NCBI GenBank assembly: GCA_964368645.1 | Contig: CAYJBY010000004.1 | Span: forward strand, 1 to 64,000 | Length of the DNA stretch: 64,000 nucleotides | DNA from: JAEDHM01 sp964368645 | Lineage (GTDB): Bacteria > Bacillota > Clostridia > Christensenellales > CAG-1252 | Direction of reading: 5' to 3' | Part shown: piece by piece, positions 1-7,420 of the stretch | Position numbering within the stretch: position 1 is the stretch's first letter | Layout: every line of letters starts with the position of its first letter | The notes under the pieces: model-generated | Seen by the model: only the letters and a program-made list of their open reading frames with translations | Databases searched by the model: none | What the model was told of the DNA's origin: nothing | Position numbers and translations under genes: made by a program

Positions 1-1431
1 CTTACCGCAAAGGCGCAGATATATTGCGGCGAATATAACGGCGAAGCAATCGGATATGAATACTGGAAGAAAAAGCTTTCAGAAAACAAGTCTTATCAAT
101 ACATAGGGATATTCGCCGATGAGGGTTTGAGCGGTAAGAGTATGAAAAACCGCGCCGAGCTAAACGAAATGCTGGACCTTGCAAGAAAAGGTCAAATAGA
201 CAGAATATTCGTAAAATCCATAGCGAGGTTCGCAAGAAACTACATAGAGACGATAGAAACGATAAGAGAATTGAGACAGCTGAATATCCCGGTAAACTTT
301 GACGAGGAGGGCATCGACACCAACGACCCGAAATGCAATCTGCTACTCAATGTATACGCAAGCCTTGCCGAGGAAGAACTGCGCTCCATGAGCGAAAACC
401 AAAAATGGTCGGTAAGAAAGCGCTTTGAAAACGGCAGTGTCGAGATCGGCAAAATGTACGGCTACGAATATATTGACGGCAAACTCATCGTCAACCCAAG
501 GGAAGCCGAAGCGGTAAGGCTAATCTTCAAGCTGTATCTGGAAGGATACGGATACGATAAAATTGCGCAAAAGCTGGAGGACGAAGGCTACAGAACCAAG
601 TACGGGAAGGTGATGTGGGCGTCGGCGGCGATACCGCGGATGCTGAAGAACGAAAAATACACCGGCAACGCCCTCATGCAAAAATACTACAACATCAATA
701 TGACGCAGAAGAAAAACAACGGAGAACTGCCGCAGTTTTATATAGAGAACTCCCACAAGGCCATTATATCACCGGAAGATTATGAAAAGGCGCAAAAGCA
801 AATGGTGGAACGCGCAGAAAAACACCTTAAGCACGGAGCGAAAAGGAACTCCTATCCACTTAGTGGCAAAATCGTATGCGGAAAATGCGGGAAAAAATAC
901 GGGAGAAAAATAGCCGGTAAAGGAAAAAGCTATGAGTGTGTCAAATGGATGTGCCGGATGAAGAATGAAAAAACGGCGCTGGCTTGTCATAATTCTGAAA
1001 TCAAGGACAGTATCGTAACGGAACTGCTTATCAATGCGTATAACGAATTCCTAGATAAGCGGAAAGAGAGCAACGAAGTCACCATAGAAACCGATAAGCT
1101 GAAAAAACTTCTCGAGGATGAAAAGGAACTGAAAAGCCTGTATGCGAGAGGTTACATTGTCAAGGAACAGTACACGGTAGAGCAAGCATCGCTGGTGGAA
1201 AAAATAAAGCTTCAGGAAAACCGCATAGATAAACTGACTAAGGGCGAAGTAAATTACGGCAGGCTGTCCAAAGCCGAAACGCTGACGGCAGAGGTGATAG
1301 CAGCGCTTGAGATTATAGAGGTAAACAACTATACGGTTACCTTCAAATTTATAAACGGCTATACGGTAAAAAACAAATACGACAACGGGAGGGCTGGCAA
1401 TGTCAACGGAAAACTCAAAATCAAAACCTAA
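1..1431 (+). CDS. large serine recombinase, 5'-truncated by window edge
   Basis: The frame is open from base 1 to the stop at 1429-1431 (476 codons visible), so the true start and the catalytic serine lie outside the window. The visible part begins at the end of the resolvase domain (YIGIFADEGLSGKSMKNR, then the DRIFVKSIARFARN arginine motif). A recombinase domain follows, then a zinc-ribbon (CGKCG, with later cysteines near 930-990), and a C-terminal Lys/Glu-rich coiled coil. This is the large serine recombinase layout used by integrative elements and phages of Clostridia to join attP and attB. Its last 32 bases overlap the next recombinase, so the two are probably translationally coupled. 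An ATG/TTG start inside the window is unlikely because conserved resolvase sequence runs upstream of 127. Confidence 0.93.
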   Translation, partial: LTAKAQIYCGEYNGEAIGYEYWKKKLSENKSYQYIGIFADEGLSGKSMKNRAELNEMLDLARKGQIDRIFVKSIARFARNYIETIETIRELRQLNIPVNFDEEGIDTNDPKCNLLLNVYASLAEEELRSMSENQKWSVRKRFENGSVEIGKMYGYEYIDGKLIVNPREAEAVRLIFKLYLEGYGYDKIAQKLEDEGYRTKYGKVMWASAAIPRMLKNEKYTGNALMQKYYNINMTQKKNNGELPQFYIENSHKAIISPEDYEKAQKQMVERAEKHLKHGAKRNSYPLSGKIVCGKCGKKYGRKIAGKGKSYECVKWMCRMKNEKTALACHNSEIKDSIVTELLINAYNEFLDKRKESNEVTIETDKLKKLLEDEKELKSLYARGYIVKEQYTVEQASLVEKIKLQENRIDKLTKGEVNYGRLSKAETLTAEVIAALEIIEVNNYTVTFKFINGYTVKNKYDNGRAGNVNGKLKIKT

Positions 1432-3025
1432 TATACGGATAATACCCGCTAAGCCAAGACAGGCAATCAATGACGACCGTCCGGCGGGCGTTATATATAA
1501 GGAAAGGGTTTGCGCCTACGCAAGGGTATCTACCGACAGCGAAGAGCAGGAAAGCAGCTACGAAAATCAGGTCAGGCACTTTACCGAATACATAAACCGC
1601 CGAGAGGATTGGGAGTATGCCGGCATCTACGCAGACGAAGGTCTAAGCGGCAAAAACCTGAAAAGGCCGCAGTTCGTGCAGATGATAAAGGACTGCGAGA
1701 AAGGCAAGGTGGACAGAATTATTACCAAGTCGGTCAGCCGCTTCGCGCGGAACACCTTAGACTGCATTCAAACCGTGCGAAAACTCAAAGAAAAGGGTAT
1801 CGGCGTCTACTTTGAGAAAGAGAACCTCGACACCATGAAAGAAACCAGCGAGTTCGTACTTACCCTAATGGCAAGCCTAGCCGAGGAGGAAAGCCGCAGC
1901 ATATCCAATAATATACGATGGAGCGTAAAAAAGAGGTTTGAGCAAGGCAAGGTGATTATGAGTACGGCAAGGTTCTTAGGCTACACCAAAGATGAGTACG
2001 GAAACCTAAGAATCGTACCCGAAGAAGCGATGATCATAAAAAAGATATACCAAGAGTTCCTAGACGGCTACAGCTTGAATAATATAAAAATCAGCTTGGA
2101 AGAAGACAAAATCAAGACCCCCGGCGGCGGTGACTCGTGGCATGTCAGCACGATAAAATCGATACTGCAAAACGAAAAATACAAGGGCGACAGTCTGCTG
2201 CAAAAAACATACCTGGCCGACTTCCTCTCGCCCAGAAGGGTAAAAAATGAGGGACAAGCGCAAATGTACTATGTAGAGGACAGCCACCCGGCGATTATAC
2301 CAAAAGACATCTTCGACTGCGTTCAAAGGGAGTTTGAAAGGCGCAATGAGCTTAGGAGTTCAGGCGATACAGGCAAAGGAAAATACTCAGGAAAGTATGT
2401 GTTCAGCGGCATGATTATCTGCGGCTGTTGCGGTGAATCGTATCGTAGGCATCAGCAATATAACAAATACAAAAAATACTACACCTGGGTATGCAAGCGG
2501 CACGAAAACGAAGGAAAAAGCAAGTGTAAAGCCAAGCCGATAAGTGAGGAAGCCCTGAAAAGAGCCTTCGTCACCTCAATCAACAACCTTATAGGCAACA
2601 AGGAAGCCTTCCTGGAAAAGCTAAAAAACGCCATAAGCGATACCTTAAAAGAGAACGCAGACAGCAAGCTGGCGGAGCTAGACCGCAAGATTAGAGCAGA
2701 GCAGGAAGCCATAGTGGACAGCCTGCGCGACAGGCAGCTGGGCAAAATCACCGAGGAAGAATACATCAAAATATCTCGGCAAGGTATGCACAACGTAGAC
2801 AACCTGAATATAGAGCGGCTAACGATAACGGCGGAGCTAGGCAAAATGCAGCTAGCCGACTACCGCAAAGAGGAAATCATCAAGCTCCTAAATACCAGCG
2901 ATAAGCTAAGCACCTTCGACGAAACGATCTTCAAAAGCATGGTAAGAGAAATTAAGGTCACCGCACCTAAAGAGATAGAAATAAGCTACAACTGCGGATT
3001 AACCGTGAAAGAACAGATAAAGTAA
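1400..3025 (+). CDS. large serine recombinase
   Basis: A complete 541-residue large serine recombinase. The N-terminal resolvase domain has YARVSTDS with the probable nucleophile Ser44 and the conserved FARN motif near residue 115. A recombinase domain (about 190-300) follows, then a zinc ribbon (CGCCG, about residues 340-380) and a coiled coil (about 420-480). It would cut and rejoin DNA through a 5' phosphoserine link to insert or excise a mobile element. The start ATG lies within the end of the upstream recombinase in another frame. Tandem, overlapping serine recombinases are known from clostridial integrative elements and, with other sequences, from staphylococcal ccrAB. A terminator follows directly. 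Confidence 0.95.
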   Translation: MSTENSKSKPNIRIIPAKPRQAINDDRPAGVIYKERVCAYARVSTDSEEQESSYENQVRHFTEYINRREDWEYAGIYADEGLSGKNLKRPQFVQMIKDCEKGKVDRIITKSVSRFARNTLDCIQTVRKLKEKGIGVYFEKENLDTMKETSEFVLTLMASLAEEESRSISNNIRWSVKKRFEQGKVIMSTARFLGYTKDEYGNLRIVPEEAMIIKKIYQEFLDGYSLNNIKISLEEDKIKTPGGGDSWHVSTIKSILQNEKYKGDSLLQKTYLADFLSPRRVKNEGQAQMYYVEDSHPAIIPKDIFDCVQREFERRNELRSSGDTGKGKYSGKYVFSGMIICGCCGESYRRHQQYNKYKKYYTWVCKRHENEGKSKCKAKPISEEALKRAFVTSINNLIGNKEAFLEKLKNAISDTLKENADSKLAELDRKIRAEQEAIVDSLRDRQLGKITEEEYIKISRQGMHNVDNLNIERLTITAELGKMQLADYRKEEIIKLLNTSDKLSTFDETIFKSMVREIKVTAPKEIEISYNCGLTVKEQIK

Positions 3026-3032
3026 GCGATCC

Positions 3033-3065
3033 CCGTATGCGTTAATAGCGTGTATGGTTTTTTTT
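3033..3065 (+). terminator. terminator after the recombinase pair
   Basis: A nine-pair stem with some G-T pairs (3033-3041 with 3049-3057) is followed by eight T. It begins eight bases after the stop codon of the second recombinase. Confidence 0.7.
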
Positions 3066-3110
3066 ATATATGTCCACTTTTACAAAAGTGAAATATAACC
3101 AGACAAAATA

Positions 3111-3139
3111 TTGTATTTTTCGTTATTTTAAATTATAAT
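3111..3139 (+). promoter_or_regulatory. sigma-A-type promoter of the island operon
   Basis: TTGTAT (3111-3116), a 17-base spacer and TATAAT (3134-3139). It lies after the recombinase terminator and 160 bases before the first island gene, so the cargo operon seems to be transcribed independently of the recombinases. Confidence 0.6.
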
Positions 3140-3161
3140 AGAGAACATGTGAGGGAATGAT

Positions 3162-3239
3162 ATGTTTCAAAAACTTTTTAGAACGGAGTGTTTGCGTATT
3201 GTTTTTTGTCGAAATTTGTGCTATTGTATATTCGTATAG
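3162..3239 (+). CDS. possible 25-residue leader peptide
   Basis: A short frame just downstream of the island promoter, with GAGGGA five bases before its ATG. It would encode a hydrophobic, cysteine-containing peptide (MFQKLFRTECLRIVFCRN and so on) ending at TAG 3237-3239. It might be a leader peptide or small membrane peptide. Such a short frame can arise by chance, so this is only a candidate. Confidence 0.2.
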   Translation: MFQKLFRTECLRIVFCRNLCYCIFV

Positions 3240-3298
3240 GTTTACATCATTTAGTTTATAGTTGACATAACGAGTTCGATGAAAAGGAGGGAGCACAA

Positions 3299-3706
3299 AT
3301 GGATCCGTGGCAAATTTTATATTCTTTCATAGGAGGCTTTTTAGGATTTGGGTTCGCACTTCTGACAGAGGCTCTTGTGGCACGCCAAAAGGGGAAAAGC
3401 GACCGCTTGAAAACGAAAGAGAATTTAATAGATGAATTGAATGGCATAAATACATTGATGACAGGCAAAGAGGATTTTCAAGGAATTATACATTTTGAAA
3501 CGCCAATTTGGGACGCCGTAGTTACAACGGGTGGAATTCTTGCTATGTTAAGAGAGGACAAGCCTTTTTATGACAACTTGTTGATAATATACAATAAGTT
3601 ATCGGGTCATAAAAAGATGGAGGAAAATTTTTCGGACAACAGCGAGGCCATCGCAACGCTTAGAAAAGAAATCATTAAAAAGATAAGTGAGGTGGCGAAT
3701 GGCTGA
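3299..3706 (+). CDS. small single-TM protein of the island operon
   Basis: A 135-residue protein, not recognised. Residues 5-25 (LYSFIGGFLGFGFALLTEA) form one probable membrane helix, followed by a basic stretch and a helical soluble domain presumably on the cytoplasmic side. Its pattern (an IWDAVVTTGGILAML helix, then a Tyr-rich helix) recalls helical domains of small membrane proteins found in mobile elements, but I cannot name a family. AAGGAGG about nine bases upstream supports the ATG. The stop overlaps the start of the next gene by eight bases, so the two are coupled. The gene is visibly AT-richer than the chromosome to the right, consistent with transfer. Confidence 0.8.
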   Translation: MDPWQILYSFIGGFLGFGFALLTEALVARQKGKSDRLKTKENLIDELNGINTLMTGKEDFQGIIHFETPIWDAVVTTGGILAMLREDKPFYDNLLIIYNKLSGHKKMEENFSDNSEAIATLRKEIIKKISEVANG

Positions 3707-4829
3707 GGACAGAGGGGTAGCAATACCAATAAGGAAAAAAGGAAAGGTAGAACAGTCAACCCCCGTTCGACAACACTTTACAGGGGTTATTTTTGATGGA
3801 GCTAAACTTTTTGAGGACATCAAAAAGATTGTTCGGTATTATGGCTTAACAAATGCTGAATGGGCAAAGGCAATTTCCTCACAAAACTTTTTAATTCCGT
3901 TGGCAAAACTATTGGGCTATCAAATAAGACAATCGGAATACAAAGAACTTTTCAATATATTTTTGCAAAGTTTCTACTTGCAATTTGACGGTTCGCCACG
4001 GCTTGCTCAAGACCGAATATTAATCATTCCAGACGAAAACAAACAACTCATAGCGTGTATGCAAAAAGAGGACGAGGAGGGTGCGAATTATCCTGCTCGT
4101 TTAAGGGCTTCAGCAATAATAAATCCAGACATAATTTACCAAAATTACATGTACGGGATAATGATAAATATAGCCTCGCAAGAGGACAACAAGTCTCTTA
4201 AAGCCATACGCAAATACTGTGCGGAAGAGTTGTTTTCCGATGTGGCTTTGGACAATGAGGGTGGTTGGATACATTATAGATTGCCGTGGATAACCGCAAG
4301 AATTTTGTTGGGGTTGCATAATTTAAGTTTTGTCGATAGGCGCGACAAAGATAAGATGTGCAAAATAATAAACGTTGCTCTTGACTCGCTAATTGATAGG
4401 ATATTTAACGGCAAGTTTTGGCGAAGCGGTGCGGGAAACTGGGTTTCTAAATGGGAGTCTACAGCGCTTTGCTTGGAGGCTCTTATTGACGAAAAATACA
4501 TAACCGATGATGCCGTCAAAATGGTCAAGATAGACAAGGTCGTTAGCTATCTCTTTTCAAACGAAGCTGCAAACGATTGGCAATCGCCGAGAATTGATTT
4601 GAGCAATGAAGAAAACAGCAACAACTTATTAGCTTCGGTTTGTCTTGCATCGGTTCTGTATAGGTTATTAAAGAGAGATGGGTATCAAGCATACACAGAA
4701 AATAAAGCCAAAATTGAAAACCTTTTTGTTGAGAGCGTTCGAGCAATATCCGAATGCGAAATAATAAAACCAAGACAGTGGTGCACTGTTACGCAAATAT
4801 TATACTACGTTGCAAAGGCAGTGAAATAA
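3699..4829 (+). CDS. alpha-toroid-like protein of unknown function
   Basis: A 376-residue soluble protein. I chose ATG 3699 over an in-frame GTG at 3687 because GAGGTGG sits just before it. The sequence is helical with Trp-centred repeats: GGWIHYRLPWITARILLGL (about 190-210), GNWVSKWESTALCLEALI (about 245-262), and WCTVTQILYYVA at the end. The spacing resembles alpha/alpha-toroid folds (terpene cyclase, prenyltransferase or six-hairpin families), but I see neither a DxDD nor a QW motif, so an enzymatic role is unproven. It overlaps the small TM gene upstream and is four bases from the methyltransferase downstream, so its function is probably tied to them. The fold is my inference from repeat pattern only. 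Confidence 0.75.
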   Translation: MAEDRGVAIPIRKKGKVEQSTPVRQHFTGVIFDGAKLFEDIKKIVRYYGLTNAEWAKAISSQNFLIPLAKLLGYQIRQSEYKELFNIFLQSFYLQFDGSPRLAQDRILIIPDENKQLIACMQKEDEEGANYPARLRASAIINPDIIYQNYMYGIMINIASQEDNKSLKAIRKYCAEELFSDVALDNEGGWIHYRLPWITARILLGLHNLSFVDRRDKDKMCKIINVALDSLIDRIFNGKFWRSGAGNWVSKWESTALCLEALIDEKYITDDAVKMVKIDKVVSYLFSNEAANDWQSPRIDLSNEENSNNLLASVCLASVLYRLLKRDGYQAYTENKAKIENLFVESVRAISECEIIKPRQWCTVTQILYYVAKAVK

Positions 4830-4833
4830 CAAC

Positions 4834-5679
4834 ATGGAACAAGCAGGATGGAATCACAATTTGGCTTTGATTTGGACGAAAATGGTTGGGCCTTCACGTC
4901 CGACGATTTCTGAATTAGCGGTTTATACAAAATATGCTCAACAACTGCAACGGAGCGTCAAACGAAAATTAAAGTTATTAGTATTGGGTTCAACACCAGA
5001 GTTTAGGGATTGGGGTTTTGAGAATAATTTTGATATTACGGTGCTTGATTGTAATGAAGATTATAACAAGGCAATTTTTAGAGAAATACGTCATAAGTGT
5101 ATTATCGAAAAAACTATTATTGACCGTTGGCAAAATTTGAATTCAGTAAACGAATACGATATAATTGTTGGCGATTTGGTAATAGGAAACATTGAGCCAA
5201 GTGAGCTAAATGATTTTCTTTTTAGAATAAGCAAAGCACTGACGCAAAATGGACTTTTTTTAGGAAAAAGTTTTTATCGTATGGCAGATTACAAGCCAAA
5301 GGATATGGAGCAATTAGTGCTTGAATATTACGATGGACCCCCTTGGCATCCCTATTCAGCTTTTGTATACGATTTGACATTGGGATGTTTGGATGAAAGA
5401 AATATGCTTTCATTTTTAAAACAATATGAAGTATTGCTTAGACTGCATGAAAAGGGAGTTTTGCGCGATGAAACATTCGAGTGTTTTCAAGGGGTAGGCT
5501 GGGAAAAGGAAATGAAATTTTTGTTTCACGTTCCAGATTTGGCAGAGTATGAACAGCTTGTAGAAAGGTATATGAAAATTTATGCTGTTGAATACGGTAG
5601 CGACATATACTCGCCACATTTTCCATTGCATATTATATGCAGAAAAGATAATATATTATTAAAGGAGAAAAAACAATGA
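4834..5679 (+). CDS. class I SAM-dependent methyltransferase
   Basis: A 281-residue protein with a Rossmann methyltransferase core. Motif I is KLLVLGSTPEFRDWG (about residues 48-62). The acidic end of strand 2 is ITVLDCNEDY, and YDIIVGDLVIGNI fits the motif IV region. The N-terminal WTKMVGPSRPTISELAVY segment is typical of one group of stand-alone methyltransferases. The substrate is unknown. It is the third gene of a tight operon, and its TGA overlaps the ATG of the serine hydrolase by four bases. A methyltransferase paired with a hydrolase could modify and de-modify a small molecule, but that is inference. Confidence 0.85.
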   Translation: MEQAGWNHNLALIWTKMVGPSRPTISELAVYTKYAQQLQRSVKRKLKLLVLGSTPEFRDWGFENNFDITVLDCNEDYNKAIFREIRHKCIIEKTIIDRWQNLNSVNEYDIIVGDLVIGNIEPSELNDFLFRISKALTQNGLFLGKSFYRMADYKPKDMEQLVLEYYDGPPWHPYSAFVYDLTLGCLDERNMLSFLKQYEVLLRLHEKGVLRDETFECFQGVGWEKEMKFLFHVPDLAEYEQLVERYMKIYAVEYGSDIYSPHFPLHIICRKDNILLKEKKQ

Positions 5680-6236
5680 AAGTAATAATAGCGCACGGCT
5701 CTTTTGGAAAGCCGCACGAAAACTGGATACCATGGTTAGAGGAAGCGTTAGATACAAAGGGCATAGAGTATTTGACACCCACTTTTCCGACGCCCAATCA
5801 TCAAAACTATTCAGATTGGAAAAGAGTTTTAGATTTATACAAGGACTTTGGTTGCTTCGGAAAGGATGCAATTTTCATCGGGCATAGTTGCGGTGCGATA
5901 TTCCTTGCTCGATATATAGTTGAGCAGGGAATACATTGTAAGGCATATATAAGCGTGGCAGGTTACAACGAATTCATGAGCGGAGATGCAATAATGGATG
6001 GCTTAAATGGCTCATTCTATTTGCCCGAAGAAGAACTCGCTAAATTAAGCAATTATGCTAAGAAGAGGGTGTCATTTTATTCGGATAACGATCCTTATAT
6101 TCCGCAGGAAAAATTATCGGGATTTGCTACAACAATTGGCGCAGAGGCAATTGTTCTTGAAAATGGTGGGCATATAAATAAGAGTGCAGGCTTTACTACT
6201 TTTGAGAAATTACTGGAGGTTGTGGGAAAATCCTAA
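5676..6236 (+). CDS. RBBP9/YdeN-family serine hydrolase
   Basis: A 186-residue compact alpha/beta hydrolase. HGSFG near the N terminus is the oxyanion region. GHSCG (about residues 69-73) carries the nucleophile Ser. YSDNDPYIP (about 138-146) supplies the Asp, and NGGHINKSAGF (about 161-171) the His. This order and the short length fit the RBBP9/YdeN group, whose physiological substrates are mostly unknown. The start is coupled to the methyltransferase stop through ATGA, with AAAGGAG upstream. It is the last gene of the island operon and a terminator follows 25 bases later. Confidence 0.9.
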   Translation: MKVIIAHGSFGKPHENWIPWLEEALDTKGIEYLTPTFPTPNHQNYSDWKRVLDLYKDFGCFGKDAIFIGHSCGAIFLARYIVEQGIHCKAYISVAGYNEFMSGDAIMDGLNGSFYLPEEELAKLSNYAKKRVSFYSDNDPYIPQEKLSGFATTIGAEAIVLENGGHINKSAGFTTFEKLLEVVGKS

Positions 6237-6260
6237 AAGTTTCAGATGCAACAAATATGC

Positions 6261-6289
6261 GCCCGTGGGACGAACCTGTGGGCATTTTT
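6261..6289 (+). terminator. terminator of the island operon
   Basis: A GC-rich stem, GCCCGTGGG paired with CCTGTGGGC (6261-6283, with G-T pairs), followed by a T run at 6285-6289. It closes the four-gene island transcript. Confidence 0.7.
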
Positions 6290-6386
6290 GTAAATATTTT
6301 CAGAATCCACGTTTTATGTCTTGTCTTTCTTAACAAAACAAATAACGCAGGTCCAAATTGCTGAACGACGTGGTATAGAAAACCTT

Positions 6387-6538
6387 CAGCCTTATCGTTC
6401 ATTACACATTTTGAAAAAAGCGACGAAAGGAAAAAACAGCCTTTTCGTTCGTTAGGGGTACCTAAAAAAGCGATATCGTTCGTTAGCTTGGGCGGGGGAA
6501 CAAGTCCCTAACAGGGGGTAGGGATAACGAACGATAAG
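6387..6538. repeat. short direct and inverted repeats around a three-way junction
   Basis: A 12-17 base motif, variants of TATCGTTCGTTA, occurs at 6391-6404, 6441-6455 and 6473-6486 in direct orientation and at 6525-6538 inverted. The first two share the longer start CAGCCTT. The third and fourth pair perfectly over 12 bases (6474-6485 with 6525-6536). They enclose two adjacent hairpins, CTTG/CAAG (6487-6504) and TCCCTA/TAGGGA (6505-6524), with only one unpaired base at the junction. Both inner loops are G-rich. Apart from this and flanking terminators, the stretch 6290-6600 has no credible gene. Confidence 0.7.
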
Positions 6539-6600
6539 TAATATTTCTTGAAAGTTTTTGAGAGGGTAGCTGAAAACAGGCGAAATGAAGCGAAAAACAA

Positions 6601-6653
6601 CAAAAAAGACACACGATGGGGGCGAGTTTATACGCTCCTTTTTCGTGTGTCTT
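6601..6653 (-). terminator. terminator of tRNA-Val
   Basis: On the minus strand AAGACACACGA pairs with TCGTGTGTC plus TT and ends in a T run. It begins directly after the encoded CCA of the tRNA. Confidence 0.75.
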
Positions 6654-6655
6654 GG

Positions 6656-6731
6656 TGGTGGGCAATAAGGGACTCGAACCCCTGACTTCCTCCATGTGAC
6701 GGAGGCACTCTACCAACTGAGTCAATTGCCC
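6656..6731 (-). tRNA. tRNA-Val (anticodon CAC)
   Basis: A 76-base cloverleaf on the minus strand. The acceptor stem GGGCAAT/ATTGCCC is perfect, discriminator A and CCA are encoded (6656-6659), and the T arm has GGTTCGAGTCC. The anticodon stem CCTCC/GGAGG encloses the loop GTCACAT, giving anticodon CAC (Val, codon GTG). It sits 420 bases from the end of the island operon, and tRNA genes are common integration points, but I found no second copy of its 3' end in the window. Confidence 0.93.
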
Positions 6732-6915
6732 ATAAGTATTATTTAGCGTATTTATTTTAGCACAACGCCTGTCTTATTGCAAGAGTTTTTTTGTCATTTT
6801 ATCAGTTTTATGTTATTCGGCGCAAAATAGAAAAATGGTACTTAATTGACGCTCGTATCTAATAATTGACACTGCTTTTCGGTTGACAAATCCGTCTGTC
6901 ACGCTAAAGGTGGTA

Positions 6916-7014
6916 GCAGTTTCAAAATCTATTGGTATATCACGTCCTGTAAGTTTTTGCAGTTTCTAAATCTATTGGTATATCACGTCCTGCAAGTTTT
7001 TGCAGTTTCAAAAT
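6916..7014. repeat. 43-bp tandem duplication plus partial third copy
   Basis: Two nearly identical 43-base units, 6916-6958 and 6959-7001 (starting GCAGTTTC and ending AAGTTTTT, two differences), followed by the first 13 bases of a third (7002-7014). Units are adjacent without spacers, so this is a tandem duplication and not a CRISPR array. Confidence 0.85.
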
Positions 7015-7110
7015 TTGTCGGCTAATAGTCGTATCCGCTTTTTACTATACCAAAAGGTAAACAATGCCACCCGAAAGTGTAAAGCACAAATGACGTAGCC
7101 TCAAGGCTGA

Positions 7111-7157
7111 GCCGACAAAAACTATGCAAAAACCTAGCTGACAAAAACTATGCAAAA
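7111..7157. repeat. 21-bp direct repeat pair
   Basis: GCYGACAAAAACTATGCAAAA occurs at 7111-7131 and 7137-7157, five bases apart, with one difference. It lies between tRNA-Val and the purA promoter; its function is unknown. Confidence 0.8.
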
Positions 7158-7262
7158 TTTAAGTCCTTTTTTGGGCGTTCCCGACGCGGCAATATTATGA
7201 TTAATTATGTGCGGCATTAAAAATACTTTTGTAGCAGCAGGCGGCGGTTTTGGGGGGATTGA

Positions 7263-7292
7263 TTGACAAATGCCGCGTAATTGTCGTAAGAT
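7263..7292 (+). promoter_or_regulatory. candidate purA promoter
   Basis: TTGACA (7263-7268), an 18-base spacer and TAAGAT (7287-7292). The implied leader is about 120 bases. Confidence 0.5.
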
Positions 7293-7318
7293 AATCCCAT
7301 AAAATAACGGACGAAGAC

Positions 7319-7402
7319 GTTCATCTTTTGGATTTTGTATAAGGTTGTATTCGGTTGGTAACCGCCGAAAAACACATATTCCCAATACGATGAACTTTTT
7401 TT
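7319..7402 (+). promoter_or_regulatory. structured purA leader ending in a T7 run
   Basis: GTTCATC (7319-7325) pairs with GATGAAC (7389-7395), which is followed at once by seven T. Inside is the hairpin CGGTT-GGT-AACCG (7352-7364). A stem ending in a U run in front of a coding region suggests transcription attenuation. I do not see the conserved core of a purine riboswitch, so the ligand or factor is unknown. Confidence 0.35.
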
Positions 7403-7420
7403 GTCTTATGGAGGTATTCT

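Larger units (their letters stand above)
6732..7262. other. intergenic stretch before purA with duplications
   Basis: No credible gene. Besides the two duplications listed separately, the region is AT-rich with no clear structure. A minus-strand frame reaching 7385 lacks a ribosome binding site and overlaps the purA promoter. Confidence 0.6.

Noticed and set aside
1051..1470. Minus-strand frame opposite the first recombinase
   Set aside because: The recombinase coiled coil on the plus strand explains the region; no start signal.
6483..6725. Minus-strand frame over the tRNA gene
   Set aside because: It reads through tRNA-Val and its terminator and part of the palindrome; a chance frame.
6656..6731. 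tRNA-Val as the integration site of the island
   Set aside because: No duplicate of the tRNA 3' end is seen in the window and large serine recombinases often use other targets; the left boundary is outside the window.
6916..7014. CRISPR-like repeats
   Set aside because: The 43-base units are adjacent with no spacers and only two full copies, so this is a tandem duplication.
7134..7385. Minus-strand frame of 83 codons before purA
   Set aside because: No ribosome binding site; it overlaps the purA promoter, repeats and leader structure.
7293..7420. Purine riboswitch before purA
   Set aside because: The conserved junction and loop sequences of that class are not visible; only a generic attenuator-like stem is.
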